From assembly GCA_014803985.1 (NCBI GenBank), contig JAAVAO010000051.1:119035-183034 (forward strand): DNA of 64,000 nt, read 5' to 3'. Positions 25,505 through 33,369 of the stretch are shown here, in pieces. This stretch comes from Treponema sp. Its GTDB lineage: Bacteria > Spirochaetota > Spirochaetia > Treponematales > Treponemataceae. Numbering within the stretch: the first letter of the stretch is position 1; each line of letters begins with the position of its first letter. The notes beneath the pieces are model-generated. The model was not told the origin of the DNA and did not search any database. It saw nothing but the letters and a program-made list of their open reading frames with translations. The position numbers and the translations under genes were made by a program.

Positions 25505-26158
25505 GTGTTGAAAAGAAAGTCGATTGTTTTTTTTATTGCTATTTTTTTCATGTGTATATGCGTTTCTTGCCAGTGGGAATTTGCTATGGTGGGGAAGGCG
25601 GATTTTTCTGACAGATATTTACACGAAATGCTTGCATCCTATAATGCACAACTTGAGAGCGAGAAAAAGGCGGACAATAGCGATGAGGATGAATTTTCAT
25701 TTTTTGGTGTCGGGCGTGAGGACATAGAAGAAATGATTTGTAACTTCGGCGGTTGTATAGTCGATGGGCAGGCGAAATTTGTTGTTGAAGTGGCAGGAAT
25801 TTCCATAAAAAAAATGTATCTTCCAAGCGGCTCTGAACTGTATGGAAAACTTGACTGCAAAAATCCATTCTCCAAAAAGGCGTTTGTTCTTGCAGAAAAT
25901 ATGAAAAATGACTTTAAGGGGCTTGAGATCAATTTTAGCGATGATTTCAAAACGTGCGAATTGCGCTACACGTATTTGTCGGATGTGGTTTTATTTGATA
26001 GTAAAAATTCTAATGCCGCATTCAGTGTTTCAGACTTTCGCGAGGCATCTAATTCAAAAGACACTTGTATGGAATTCAGCGATGGAAAAATAAAGGTGGA
26101 ATTGCTAAAAACTGTTCCCGATAGCGAAATGCATATCATTTTGGAAAAACTACGTTGA
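25505..26158 (+). CDS. Predicted lipoprotein of unknown function
   Basis: About 217 residues. The most plausible start is the GTG at 25505 or the TTG at 25508, placing the signal KRKSIVFFIAIFFMCICVSC and lipobox Cys at the N terminus; the frame is open back to 25412. The mature part is acidic, with no recognisable domain (FSFFGVGREDIEEMICNFGG, GISIKKMYLPSGSELYGKLD). It follows the phase-variable gene by 116 bases on the same strand. The start remains uncertain because no clear Shine-Dalgarno sequence is visible. Confidence 0.72.
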   Translation: MLKRKSIVFFIAIFFMCICVSCQWEFAMVGKADFSDRYLHEMLASYNAQLESEKKADNSDEDEFSFFGVGREDIEEMICNFGGCIVDGQAKFVVEVAGISIKKMYLPSGSELYGKLDCKNPFSKKAFVLAENMKNDFKGLEINFSDDFKTCELRYTYLSDVVLFDSKNSNAAFSVSDFREASNSKDTCMEFSDGKIKVELLKTVPDSEMHIILEKLR

Positions 26159-26268
26159 AACAGTGCCGAAATGTAGTAAAAACACAAAATGTATGTTAAA
26201 ATGAGACTATATACTGTGTGAATACAGGCGTAGTAACAAAGATTTGTCATTTTTTTATTGGAGGTTTT

Positions 26269-27201
26269 ATGACTCGTCAAGATGAAATTGCGGCAAAAGC
26301 GGTGCGTGCTTCGACTTTAAAGTCTTTAAAACTAAAAAAGAAGCTTAGGATCAAGCAAATAGAAAAGGACGCGGAAAACAAAATACGTGAAATCAATATA
26401 CAATATGCTGAGGATCCAGAAAGACTGCGTGCAAAATATGCGGCAGATGATTATGCCCGCTCTGAACGCGCAAAAAAACGTGCACAAAGAAGAATCGAAA
26501 AAGAGAAAAGGCATATTGCCTATGAAAAAAAATTGCGCCGATATTCAATCGGAGAGGAAATCTTCAGTGCGATTGTGCAGGGACTGGGATGTTGTCTTTT
26601 TATTGTGGCAACGGTTTTGCTTGATGTGCTTGCGATTGGCAATATCCCTTCTTCAGAGACGGACAAAATACCTGTGTATCTTGCAATGTACACCACTTTT
26701 GGAGCGACAATGTTTTTTAATTATCTTATGTCAACGCTTCAGCATTCACTCACAAATGCAACTGCAAAAGAAGTTTTTCGGCGGCTAAATCGTAGCGGTG
26801 TGTTCTTGTCAATTGCCTGTATATATATATCGTATGCTCTTCTTTCTACAGACGGACAATTTGCACGAAGCAATGCTTTTGAATGGGCGGTTACCTTTGC
26901 GGTGCTTGCAGTTTGTTTGACTGGAATTTTTATGTATGCAATTGCTGGGTCTCGTCTTGATGTTGTGAACATAGTTTTGTATGCAGTTTCAGGCTGTGCG
27001 GAGTTTTTGATAATCAGGAGACTTTACTATGGTGTGAGTCCTGCAAGTTTTGGACTGATGATAACAACGGGGATTTTATGTGCGATCGGTTTGATTTTTT
27101 GTAGCATTCGCAAAGTTAAATTTATGCATGCATTTGGCGATGTTATTCTTTTGATAGGAAGCATTACGTTATTTTTATCATTTTTTATGATTTACCAGTA
27201 A
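26269..27201 (+). CDS. HlyIII/PAQR-like membrane protein with N-terminal basic coiled coil
   Basis: 310 residues from the ATG at 26269 (GGAGG four bases upstream). Residues 1-100 are a highly charged Lys/Arg/Glu coiled coil (KKLRIKQIEKDAENKIREIN). The rest has seven hydrophobic segments. The layout and the motifs STLQHSLTNATAKEVFRRLN-RSGVFLSIACIYISY and FMHAFGDVILLIG resemble the hemolysin III / AdipoR-like family, but several of the family's metal-site residues are altered (the usual YH and LDH appear as QH and LNR). Function is unknown. It ends 24 bases inside the convergent methyltransferase gene. Confidence 0.6.
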   Translation: MTRQDEIAAKAVRASTLKSLKLKKKLRIKQIEKDAENKIREINIQYAEDPERLRAKYAADDYARSERAKKRAQRRIEKEKRHIAYEKKLRRYSIGEEIFSAIVQGLGCCLFIVATVLLDVLAIGNIPSSETDKIPVYLAMYTTFGATMFFNYLMSTLQHSLTNATAKEVFRRLNRSGVFLSIACIYISYALLSTDGQFARSNAFEWAVTFAVLAVCLTGIFMYAIAGSRLDVVNIVLYAVSGCAEFLIIRRLYYGVSPASFGLMITTGILCAIGLIFCSIRKVKFMHAFGDVILLIGSITLFLSFFMIYQ

Positions 27202-28140
27202 ACGAGAGGATGTGTTTCTTTCCCAAAAAACACCATCGGCATAGCCTTGTATCGTCTTGTCATCGTTTGCCATTTCAAGTCGCTTTTGCGCCCATGCACA
27301 GTATTGTTTGTTTTTTTCAATTCCGCAAAAGGTGCGACACAGTTTTTTTGCCGTGACTGCGCTTGAGCCAGATCCTAAAAACGGGTCAAAAACCATTTCG
27401 CCTTTGTTTGAGCTTGCCAAAATTAATTTTGCAAGCAGTTTTTCGGGTTTTTGTGTTGGATGGGCGGTGTTTTCCGCCATGGACCAGTATGGAATTGAAA
27501 TGTCATCCCAAAAATTTGAAGGGCATGTGTTGCGGAAGTTTCCGTCTTTTGTTTCCTCCCAGTCTTTTGGATTTCCATCATTGCGGTAGGGGGCAATAAC
27601 GCGTCTTCTCATTTTTACACTTTCCACATTAAATGTAAAGTTTTTGTTGGAATTTGTAGCGAACCAAATGTCTTCCATTGCGTTCTTCCAGTTCGATTTT
27701 GAACCCCTTCCCTTTTCTCTCTGCCATGTTATTCTGTTTTGCACTGTAAAATGACGCACAAGGACTCTTTCTATTGCAGAACTTGATTTCCAATCGCAGC
27801 AAATATAGAGAGATGCACAAGGCTTTAAAAGCGGTTTGACAAGGGAAATCCAATTTTCAGTGTATTTTTCGTAGTTGTCCGCAGTCATTTGATGAAACGT
27901 AGTCTCTCCGAATGTTTTGTCGATGTTGTAAGGGGGATCGGCGATCAAAAGATCAACAAATGAATGCGGAAGAAGCGGTGCAACGGTAAAAAGATCGCCG
28001 AATATGATGTTGTTGCGAATTTCTTCAAGCAGGAAAGGGGTTTCCCTGTCTTTTGCGCTGATGCACCGTTCAAGAAACTCTGGGTTTTCTTTGGGCAAAA
28101 AGTCAATGGTTTTGTTGCGTTCAGATTTTATTTTTTGCAT
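27178..28140 (-). CDS. Beta-class DNA N6-adenine (or N4-cytosine) methyltransferase, solitary
   Basis: 320 residues. The catalytic motif DLLIADPPYNIDKTFGE comes first and the SAM-binding FDPFLGSGSSAVTAKKLCR last, the order of beta-class enzymes; HPTQKPEKLLAKLI is also typical. DPPY favours adenine-N6. No restriction endonuclease gene is adjacent, so it may be an orphan regulatory methylase or a remnant of a restriction-modification system. The target sequence cannot be inferred. The 3' end overlaps the convergent HlyIII-like gene by 24 bases. The start has only a weak Shine-Dalgarno sequence. Confidence 0.92.
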   Translation of the reverse strand: MQKIKSERNKTIDFLPKENPEFLERCISAKDRETPFLLEEIRNNIIFGDLFTVAPLLPHSFVDLLIADPPYNIDKTFGETTFHQMTADNYEKYTENWISLVKPLLKPCASLYICCDWKSSSAIERVLVRHFTVQNRITWQREKGRGSKSNWKNAMEDIWFATNSNKNFTFNVESVKMRRRVIAPYRNDGNPKDWEETKDGNFRNTCPSNFWDDISIPYWSMAENTAHPTQKPEKLLAKLILASSNKGEMVFDPFLGSGSSAVTAKKLCRTFCGIEKNKQYCAWAQKRLEMANDDKTIQGYADGVFWERNTSSRLLVNHKK

Positions 28141-28316
28141 AAGATTGTATTTTGCTTCAATTTATAGGCACAATTTCGCCTACAAGTGCGATTGCTCCAC
28201 GGTGGATAGTATATCCTGTAACAGAGAAAATATCTACCCTTTTGCTGGACGACAAGAGAAGTTTTCTTTATAATAGGTGCAATTTACAAACTGTTTGTAT
28301 GCATAGAGAGAAATTT

Positions 28317-29498
28317 ATGGTGGAATTTTTTAAGCAGGCTGAACGCCATGCTTTTTTTACAGTGTTTTTTTGTTTTGTTCTATTTTGCACGTTTTCTAAC
28401 GCACATGCAATTGATTTTTCGTCTTCTGAAGCGCAGAAGATTAAGACTGTTGTAAACGGAGGGAAAATTGCGCTGAATGATGACGACTTTTCAATTCATC
28501 TTATGATGCTTGGAAGCAACAAAAATGGCGACAGCATTTATATAAAGGCAGGGGAAACTGACATTTTAATTGACGCAGGAAGCGAGCGAGGCAGCCCCAA
28601 TACAACATCCGCCTATATTGACAGGTATTGCAAGGATGGAAGTCTTGAATATGTTATTGTCACCCATGCGGATGCAGATCACATATATGGTTTTGTTGGA
28701 AGCGAGTCCTGCCCGTGCATATTTGAACGCTATGAATGCAAGACAATAATTCAATTTGCAAGAACAAATAAGACTACTGCTGCTTATAAGTCCTATTGTG
28801 AAAAAAGGGATGCAGAGTTGTCTAGTGAAAAAGGCAGTGTATGTTATACAGCGTTGCAGTGTTATAACCAAACGGACGGGGCAAAGCGAGTGTATGATTT
28901 AACAGGGGATGGAAGAATGACTATGGAAATTCTCTATCAAAAATATTATGAAACACACACTTCAAATGAAAATGACTTTTCTGTTTGCGTGCTTTTTACA
29001 TGTACAGATAGCAGTGGCGGGAAAACACACTATTATTTTCTTGGAGACCTGGAAAAAAATGGGGAGGCTTCACTCGTTGAAAGCAATCCACATTTGCCTC
29101 GTGCAACGTTTTACAAAGGTGGGCATCACGGAAGTTATACTGCTGCGAGCGAGGTCTTGCTGTCTGTGATTCAGCCGCAGGTTGTTTGCATTTCCTGTAG
29201 CGTTGGATCAACTGAATACACAAAAAATAGTGACACCGTTTTTCCCGCTTTGGACTTTATTAAGCGCATTTCACTTTATACGGAGGATGTTTATTGCACT
29301 CAATACGGTGCGTCAGGTGGATATGATAAAAAGACTGGAAAATCAATCGGCGGGTATGAACCAATGAACGGAAACATTGTGTTTATTTGCACTGCGTCAG
29401 GCGAAATGTCATTGGTGTTTTCACACAATGACACAAAATTAAAAGACTCGGAATGGGGCAAAATGTATCGTGCCGTGGACGCATGGAAAAAAGATTGA
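28317..29498 (+). CDS. Secreted ComEC-type metallo-beta-lactamase-fold hydrolase
   Basis: 393 residues from the ATG at 28317 (AGAGAGA upstream); the frame is open to 28152, but the signal peptide RHAFFTVFFCFVLFCTFSNAHA defines the start. The MBL fold is shown by YVIVTHADADHIYGFVG (the HxDxDH form typical of ComEC/Rec2 C-terminal domains), YYFLGDLEKNGE and FYKGGHHGSYTAASEVLL, with a late VVCISCSVGSTEY. Unlike ComEC it has no membrane channel domain. It is probably a periplasmic phosphodiesterase or nuclease (inference). Confidence 0.85.
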   Translation: MVEFFKQAERHAFFTVFFCFVLFCTFSNAHAIDFSSSEAQKIKTVVNGGKIALNDDDFSIHLMMLGSNKNGDSIYIKAGETDILIDAGSERGSPNTTSAYIDRYCKDGSLEYVIVTHADADHIYGFVGSESCPCIFERYECKTIIQFARTNKTTAAYKSYCEKRDAELSSEKGSVCYTALQCYNQTDGAKRVYDLTGDGRMTMEILYQKYYETHTSNENDFSVCVLFTCTDSSGGKTHYYFLGDLEKNGEASLVESNPHLPRATFYKGGHHGSYTAASEVLLSVIQPQVVCISCSVGSTEYTKNSDTVFPALDFIKRISLYTEDVYCTQYGASGGYDKKTGKSIGGYEPMNGNIVFICTASGEMSLVFSHNDTKLKDSEWGKMYRAVDAWKKD

Positions 29499-29516
29499 TG
29501 TTATTCGTGTTTTTTA

Positions 29517-29545
29517 TTGACATAAACTATTTGTTCGTATATATT
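29517..29545 (+). promoter_or_regulatory. Sigma-70-type promoter for the tRNA-Thr operon
   Basis: Consensus TTGACA (29517-29522), a 17-base spacer and TATATT (29540-29545), about 30 bases before tRNA-Thr. It probably drives tRNA-Thr-rpmG-tRNA-Trp-secE-nusG. Confidence 0.8.
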
Positions 29546-29575
29546 AGTAAGACACATATTATTTTGCGCTGAAAT

Positions 29576-29648
29576 GCCCTTGTAGCTCAGCTGGTAGAGC
29601 GCAGCCATGGTAAGGCTGAGGTCTGCGGTTCAATCCCGCACGGGGGCT
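29576..29648 (+). tRNA. tRNA-Thr (anticodon GGT)
   Basis: 73 bases with a 7-bp acceptor stem (GCCCTTG/CGGGGGC, two G-T pairs), D-arm GCTCAGCTGGTAGAGC, anticodon loop ATGGTAA and T-loop GGTTCAATCC. CCA is not encoded. Confidence 0.96.
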
Positions 29649-29680
29649 TCAAGCGAGGTTTTATAAAATAGGGGTTATCT

Positions 29681-29857
29681 ATGGGAAGCAAAAAGAAAGG
29701 TGCGGTCGAAATTATCGCGTTGCAGTGTTCTGAATGCAAGAGAAGAAACTATACGACTTACAAGAACAGAAAGAATATCACAGGTAAGTTAGAGTTGAGA
29801 AAGTATTGTCCTTTTGACAACAAGCATACCATGCATAAAGAGACAAAAGTAAAATAA
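29681..29857 (+). CDS. rpmG: 50S ribosomal protein L33
   Basis: 58-residue large-subunit protein: [20 protein letters not shown], then [20 protein letters not shown] and [18 protein letters not shown]. One CxxC pair is present, but the second pair is reduced to C-PF-D, so zinc binding may be incomplete. It sits between tRNA-Thr and tRNA-Trp, a common arrangement upstream of secE-nusG, and is preceded by GGGG. Confidence 0.95.
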   Translation: MGSKKKGAVEIIALQCSECKRRNYTTYKNRKNITGKLELRKYCPFDNKHTMHKETKVK

Positions 29858-29898
29858 TGCATTTTTTCCGTTCGTTTTTCGGACGGATAGAATATTTT

Positions 29899-29971
29899 AG
29901 GGCTGTAGTTCAGTTGGTAGAGCATCGGTCTCCAAAACCGAGTGTCGCGGGTTCGAGTCCTGCCGGCCCTG
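29899..29971 (+). tRNA. tRNA-Trp (anticodon CCA)
   Basis: 73 bases with acceptor stem AGGGCTG/CGGCCCT, anticodon loop CTCCAAA and T-loop GGTTCGAGTCC. It lies 41 bases after rpmG and 30 bases before secE. Confidence 0.96.
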
Positions 29972-30001
29972 TTTTATTTAATCCATATTTGGAGGAATTA
30001 A

Positions 30002-30184
30002 ATGTCAAAAGTGGGACAGTTCTTTAGGGAAAGTAAAGCAGAATTAAAAAAAGTCGTTTGGCCTACTCGCGAAGATGTTTTTGCTTCTTTGAAAGTTGTG
30101 ATTGTTTCTACTATCATTGTTGCAGTGATTCTAGGGCTGTTGGATTTTGGCTTTTCAAAGGCCTTCCAGTTTATAATGAGATAG
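30002..30184 (+). CDS. secE: Preprotein translocase subunit SecE
   Basis: 60-residue single-span form typical outside enterobacteria: an amphipathic ESKAELKKVVWPTREDVFAS segment followed by one membrane helix (VVIVSTIIVAVILGLLDFGF). Part of the SecYEG channel. GGAGG precedes the ATG; 9 bases before nusG. Confidence 0.96.
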   Translation: MSKVGQFFRESKAELKKVVWPTREDVFASLKVVIVSTIIVAVILGLLDFGFSKAFQFIMR

Positions 30185-30193
30185 AGGAGCCTT

Positions 30194-30754
30194 ATGGCAA
30201 AAAGCTGGTATATTATTCATACATATACGGGTTACGAGGGCAAAATTGAACGTGCAATAAGAGCCCTTCTTGAAAAAAAAGAACTTGATCCTGCTATTGT
30301 GACCGATATTCGTGTTCCTGTTGAAGAAGTTGTTGAAATCAAAGATGGAAAGAAAAAGTCTCGTCATGATAAATTTCTTCCCGGCTATATTATGATTGAA
30401 CTAGACCTGCCGGAAATTGGCTGGAAGGCAACGTGTTCTGCATTGAGAGGAATTCAGGGAGTTACTGGTTTTGTCGGTTCAAATCCTAATGAGCGTCCGC
30501 GTCCAATTAAACCTGATGAAGCAAAGAATCTGCTTTTGAAATCCGGCGCAATAAAAGGCGAAAAGGTTGTTAAGGTTAAGCAGTCATTCACTGTTGGCGA
30601 CAAAGTGAAAATCACCGATGGTCCGTTTGCGAATTTCAGTGGAAGCATTGAAGATGTTAATGTTGAAAAAGACAAACTTCGCATAAACGTTCAGATCTTT
30701 GGTCGTGCAACTCCTGTAGAAGTAGGATTCCTTCAGGTTGAAAAAATTAGTTAA
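30194..30754 (+). CDS. nusG: Transcription termination/antitermination protein NusG
   Basis: 186 residues: the NGN domain starts KSWYIIHTYTGYEGKIERAI, includes FLPGYIMIELDL and GIQGVTGFVG, and the C-terminal KOW domain has VGDKVKITDGPFANFSGSIE. Binds RNA polymerase and couples it to Rho or the ribosome. Downstream of secE in the usual pair. Confidence 0.97.
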   Translation: MAKSWYIIHTYTGYEGKIERAIRALLEKKELDPAIVTDIRVPVEEVVEIKDGKKKSRHDKFLPGYIMIELDLPEIGWKATCSALRGIQGVTGFVGSNPNERPRPIKPDEAKNLLLKSGAIKGEKVVKVKQSFTVGDKVKITDGPFANFSGSIEDVNVEKDKLRINVQIFGRATPVEVGFLQVEKIS

Positions 30755-30764
30755 CAATTTCAGG

Positions 30765-30784
30765 TGTTCGCTTGCCGGCGAACA
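30765..30784 (+). promoter_or_regulatory. Hairpin in the nusG-rplK gap
   Basis: TGTTCGC/GCGAACA stem, extended by CAGG/CCTG and followed after a few bases by TTTTT. It could be a partial terminator or attenuator in the 126-base leader of rplK. Confidence 0.5.
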
Positions 30785-30880
30785 TTGCCTGTTTTTGGGA
30801 GAAATGCAAATCCGTTGGATAAAGGCGTTTCGTTACGAGGTGGCTTTTTGTCATCTCAATACCAATTTTAGGAGAAAAAA

Positions 30881-31312
30881 ATGGCATCTAAAAAGGTAAC
30901 AGCCGTAATCAAATTGCAATGTCCTGCGGGATCTGCGACTCCGGCTCCTCCGATTGGACCTGCTCTTGGACCTCATGGCGTTTCTGCGCCGAAGTTCGTT
31001 CAGGAATTCAATGACCGAACAAAGTCAATGGAAAAAGGTCTTATCATTCCTGTTGTGCTGACTGTTTATGCAGACAAATCGTATACGTTTGAGCTAAAAA
31101 CACCGCCTGCGGCAGTTCTTATCAAAAAAGCGTTGAAACTTGAAAAAGGTTCTGGAAATCCGCTTTTGAATAAAGTGGGTACGCTTTCTAAAAAAGATCT
31201 TGATGAAATTGCAAACACAAAATTCAAGGATCTTAATGCAAATGACATTGAGGCAGCAAAAAAAATCATTGCCGGTACTGCTCGCAGTATGGGCGTAGAG
31301 GTGGAGCAGTAG
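30881..31312 (+). CDS. rplK: 50S ribosomal protein L11
   Basis: 143 residues. N-terminal [28 protein letters not shown] is the conserved proline-rich region of L11 contacted by thiostrepton-class antibiotics and RelA signalling; the C-terminal half binds the GTPase-centre rRNA. AGGAG lies upstream of the ATG; rplA starts one base after the stop. Confidence 0.97.
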   Translation: MASKKVTAVIKLQCPAGSATPAPPIGPALGPHGVSAPKFVQEFNDRTKSMEKGLIIPVVLTVYADKSYTFELKTPPAAVLIKKALKLEKGSGNPLLNKVGTLSKKDLDEIANTKFKDLNANDIEAAKKIIAGTARSMGVEVEQ

Positions 31313-31313
31313 T

Positions 31314-31991
31314 ATGAAACATGGAAAGAAATATCGCACAGCCGCTGCAAAATATGATTTGACAAAAAAATATTCAGTAGCCGCCGCGTGTAGTATGGTA
31401 AAGGATATGAAGATTGCCAATTTTGATGAAACGGTGGAAGCCCATCTTTCTCTCAAAATGGACAAGTCTGCTTCTGTTCGTGATACGCTTGTTTTTCCGA
31501 ATCAATTTAGAGGCGAGAAAAAAGTTCTTGTGTTCTGTCGTGAAGATCGCGTAAAAGAGGCTCTTGATGCAGGTGCAACCTATGCTGGTGATGAGTATGT
31601 TGAAAAAGTAAAGGGCGGCTGGCTTGATTTTGACATTGCTGTTGCCACCCCTGATATGATGAAGGATGTTGGTCGTTTAGGTATGGTTTTAGGACGCAAA
31701 GGTCTTATGCCGAACCCAAAGACTGGCACTGTTACAACTGACATTGTGACGGCAATCAACGAGTTGAAAAAAGGACGCACAGAATATCGCGCTGATAAAG
31801 GCGGAGCGATTCATATTGCAGTTGGCAAGTGTTCGATGGACGCTGAAAAAATTGTGGAAAATGTAAACGCTCTTGTAAAAGAGATTAGCAGAAAAGCCCC
31901 CGCTGGAATGGTTGGTTTTATTCGTTCTGTTTCACTTAGTTCCACTATGGGACCTGGAGTGTGGGTTGATATTATGAAGGAGGGCGAGTAA
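31314..31991 (+). CDS. rplA: 50S ribosomal protein L1
   Basis: 225 residues forming the L1 stalk; also a translational repressor of the L11 operon in other bacteria. The signature LMPNPKTGTVTTDIVTAINE is intact. Very tight spacing on both sides (1 and 2 bases) indicates coupling with rplK and rplJ. Confidence 0.97.
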   Translation: MKHGKKYRTAAAKYDLTKKYSVAAACSMVKDMKIANFDETVEAHLSLKMDKSASVRDTLVFPNQFRGEKKVLVFCREDRVKEALDAGATYAGDEYVEKVKGGWLDFDIAVATPDMMKDVGRLGMVLGRKGLMPNPKTGTVTTDIVTAINELKKGRTEYRADKGGAIHIAVGKCSMDAEKIVENVNALVKEISRKAPAGMVGFIRSVSLSSTMGPGVWVDIMKEGE

Positions 31992-31993
31992 TT

Positions 31994-32620
31994 ATGGCAC
32001 TGTATGCAAAAAAAGTACAAGATGCAAAAACAAAGGCTATTAAAGACGCAAAAGAAACTCTTTCAGAATATAATGACTTTATTTTTGCTGATTATCGCGG
32101 AATGACCGTTGAACAGATTACACGGCTTCGCAAAAAGTTGCGAGAGCAAAACGCCACTTTAAAGGTTATGAAAAATAACTTTGCACGCATTGCCTTTGAG
32201 CAAATGGAAATTGATAATGTGGCGGAGTATCTCAAAGGACCGACCGTTATTGCAATGTCTAAAGAGGATTCAAATGTTGTTGCGAAGACACTTTTTGATT
32301 TTGCAAAGGAAGTTCCAGTTCTTTCTGTTAAAGGAGCATGTGTTGACAAGGAAATTCTTGATGCCGCTAAAATAGAGGCTTACTCAAAAGTTCCTGGAAA
32401 GAAAGAGCTTATTGCTATGCTTATGTCTGCAATCAATGGTCCTGCTCGCCAGTTGGCAGCCACTATTAAGGCTTACGCTGAAAAGAAAGAGGCGGAGGGC
32501 GACAAACCTGCTGCAACCGAGGCGACGGCTCCAAAAGCAGAGGCGGAAGAACCTGCAAAGACAGAGGAGAAGGCAGAAGCCGCTCCTGCGCCAGAGGCTG
32601 ATGCACCATCTGCGGAGTAA
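31994..32620 (+). CDS. rplJ: 50S ribosomal protein L10 with long acidic C-terminal tail
   Basis: 208 residues; binds L7/L12 at the stalk base. The core (DFIFADYRGMTVEQITRLRK, LKVMKNNFARIAF) is normal, but the last about 45 residues are Ala/Glu/Pro-rich low complexity (EATAPKAEAEEPAKTEEKAE), so it exceeds the usual 165-175 residues. Confidence 0.96.
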   Translation: MALYAKKVQDAKTKAIKDAKETLSEYNDFIFADYRGMTVEQITRLRKKLREQNATLKVMKNNFARIAFEQMEIDNVAEYLKGPTVIAMSKEDSNVVAKTLFDFAKEVPVLSVKGACVDKEILDAAKIEAYSKVPGKKELIAMLMSAINGPARQLAATIKAYAEKKEAEGDKPAATEATAPKAEAEEPAKTEEKAEAAPAPEADAPSAE

Positions 32621-32697
32621 GTTTTATTGGATTGTTCGATTCAATTGCCGCGTTTGTTTGAGCGCGTTTTGAAGAGACAATACTGTATTAAAAAATG

Positions 32698-32733
32698 CAC
32701 GGTCAGGCTTCAGAAGCTGTCTGACTGTCCGTG
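32698..32733 (+). promoter_or_regulatory. Hairpin in the rplJ-rplL leader
   Basis: CACGG/CCGTG, TCAG/CTGA and an inner GCTT-CAG-AAGC form a multi-part stem in the 194-base gap between rplJ and rplL, an unusually long gap for this pair. It may process the transcript or set the higher L7/L12 dose (inference). Confidence 0.5.
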
Positions 32734-32814
32734 TTTAAAATGCAGGCTGTCCGTATGGGTGGCAACTGCGACTCTCTTTGAGAGTGATATTTTCATATTT
32801 GTGAGGAAGACAAT

Positions 32815-33195
32815 ATGGCAGCATTAACAACAGATCAGATTCTTGAAGCAATTTCAGGAATGACAGTTCTTGAGTGTTCAGAGCTTGTAAAAGCAATGGA
32901 AGAGAAATTCGGAGTTACAGCAGCAGTTGCTGTAGCAGCGGCACCAGCGGCAGGAGCAGGCGCAGCAGCTGAAGAGGAGCAGTCTGAATTTACTGTTACT
33001 CTTGATGGCTTTGATGCGGCAAAGAAGATTCCTGTTATCAAAGTTGTTCGTGAAATCACAGGTCTTGGTCTTGGCGAGGCAAAAGCACTCGTTGAAGGCG
33101 CACCAAAAGAGATTAAAGCGGGCGTAAGCAAGGCTGATGCAGATGCTTTGATTGCAAAAATCACTGAGGCTGGTGGAAAAGCTAGCAAAAAATAG
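32815..33195 (+). CDS. rplL: 50S ribosomal protein L7/L12
   Basis: 126 residues: an N-terminal dimerisation helix region ([20 protein letters not shown]), an Ala-rich hinge and the factor-binding C-terminal domain ([20 protein letters not shown]). GAGGA lies upstream. Followed by a strong hairpin terminator before rpoB. Confidence 0.98.
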   Translation: MAALTTDQILEAISGMTVLECSELVKAMEEKFGVTAAVAVAAAPAAGAGAAAEEEQSEFTVTLDGFDAAKKIPVIKVVREITGLGLGEAKALVEGAPKEIKAGVSKADADALIAKITEAGGKASKK

Positions 33196-33217
33196 CGCGT
33201 TTTTCTAACTTTATAAA

Positions 33218-33249
33218 AAAACTGCAAGGGCTTTGTACCTTGCAGTTTT
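33218..33249 (+). terminator. Terminator/attenuator between rplL and rpoB
   Basis: Perfect 12-bp stem AAAACTGCAAGG/CCTTGCAGTTTT with an 8-base loop ending in TTTT. Its position matches the classical attenuator that lowers rpoBC expression relative to rplJL. Confidence 0.85.
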
Positions 33250-33369
33250 CATTGTCTATACGATATTTTACATGCCTTATTCCCGTAAGGCGATCAACCG
33301 TTTCTGTGCTGTGCGGAGTTTACCAAATGTAGCAGATTTTTGGTTGAACTTATATGACAGGGGGAAATG

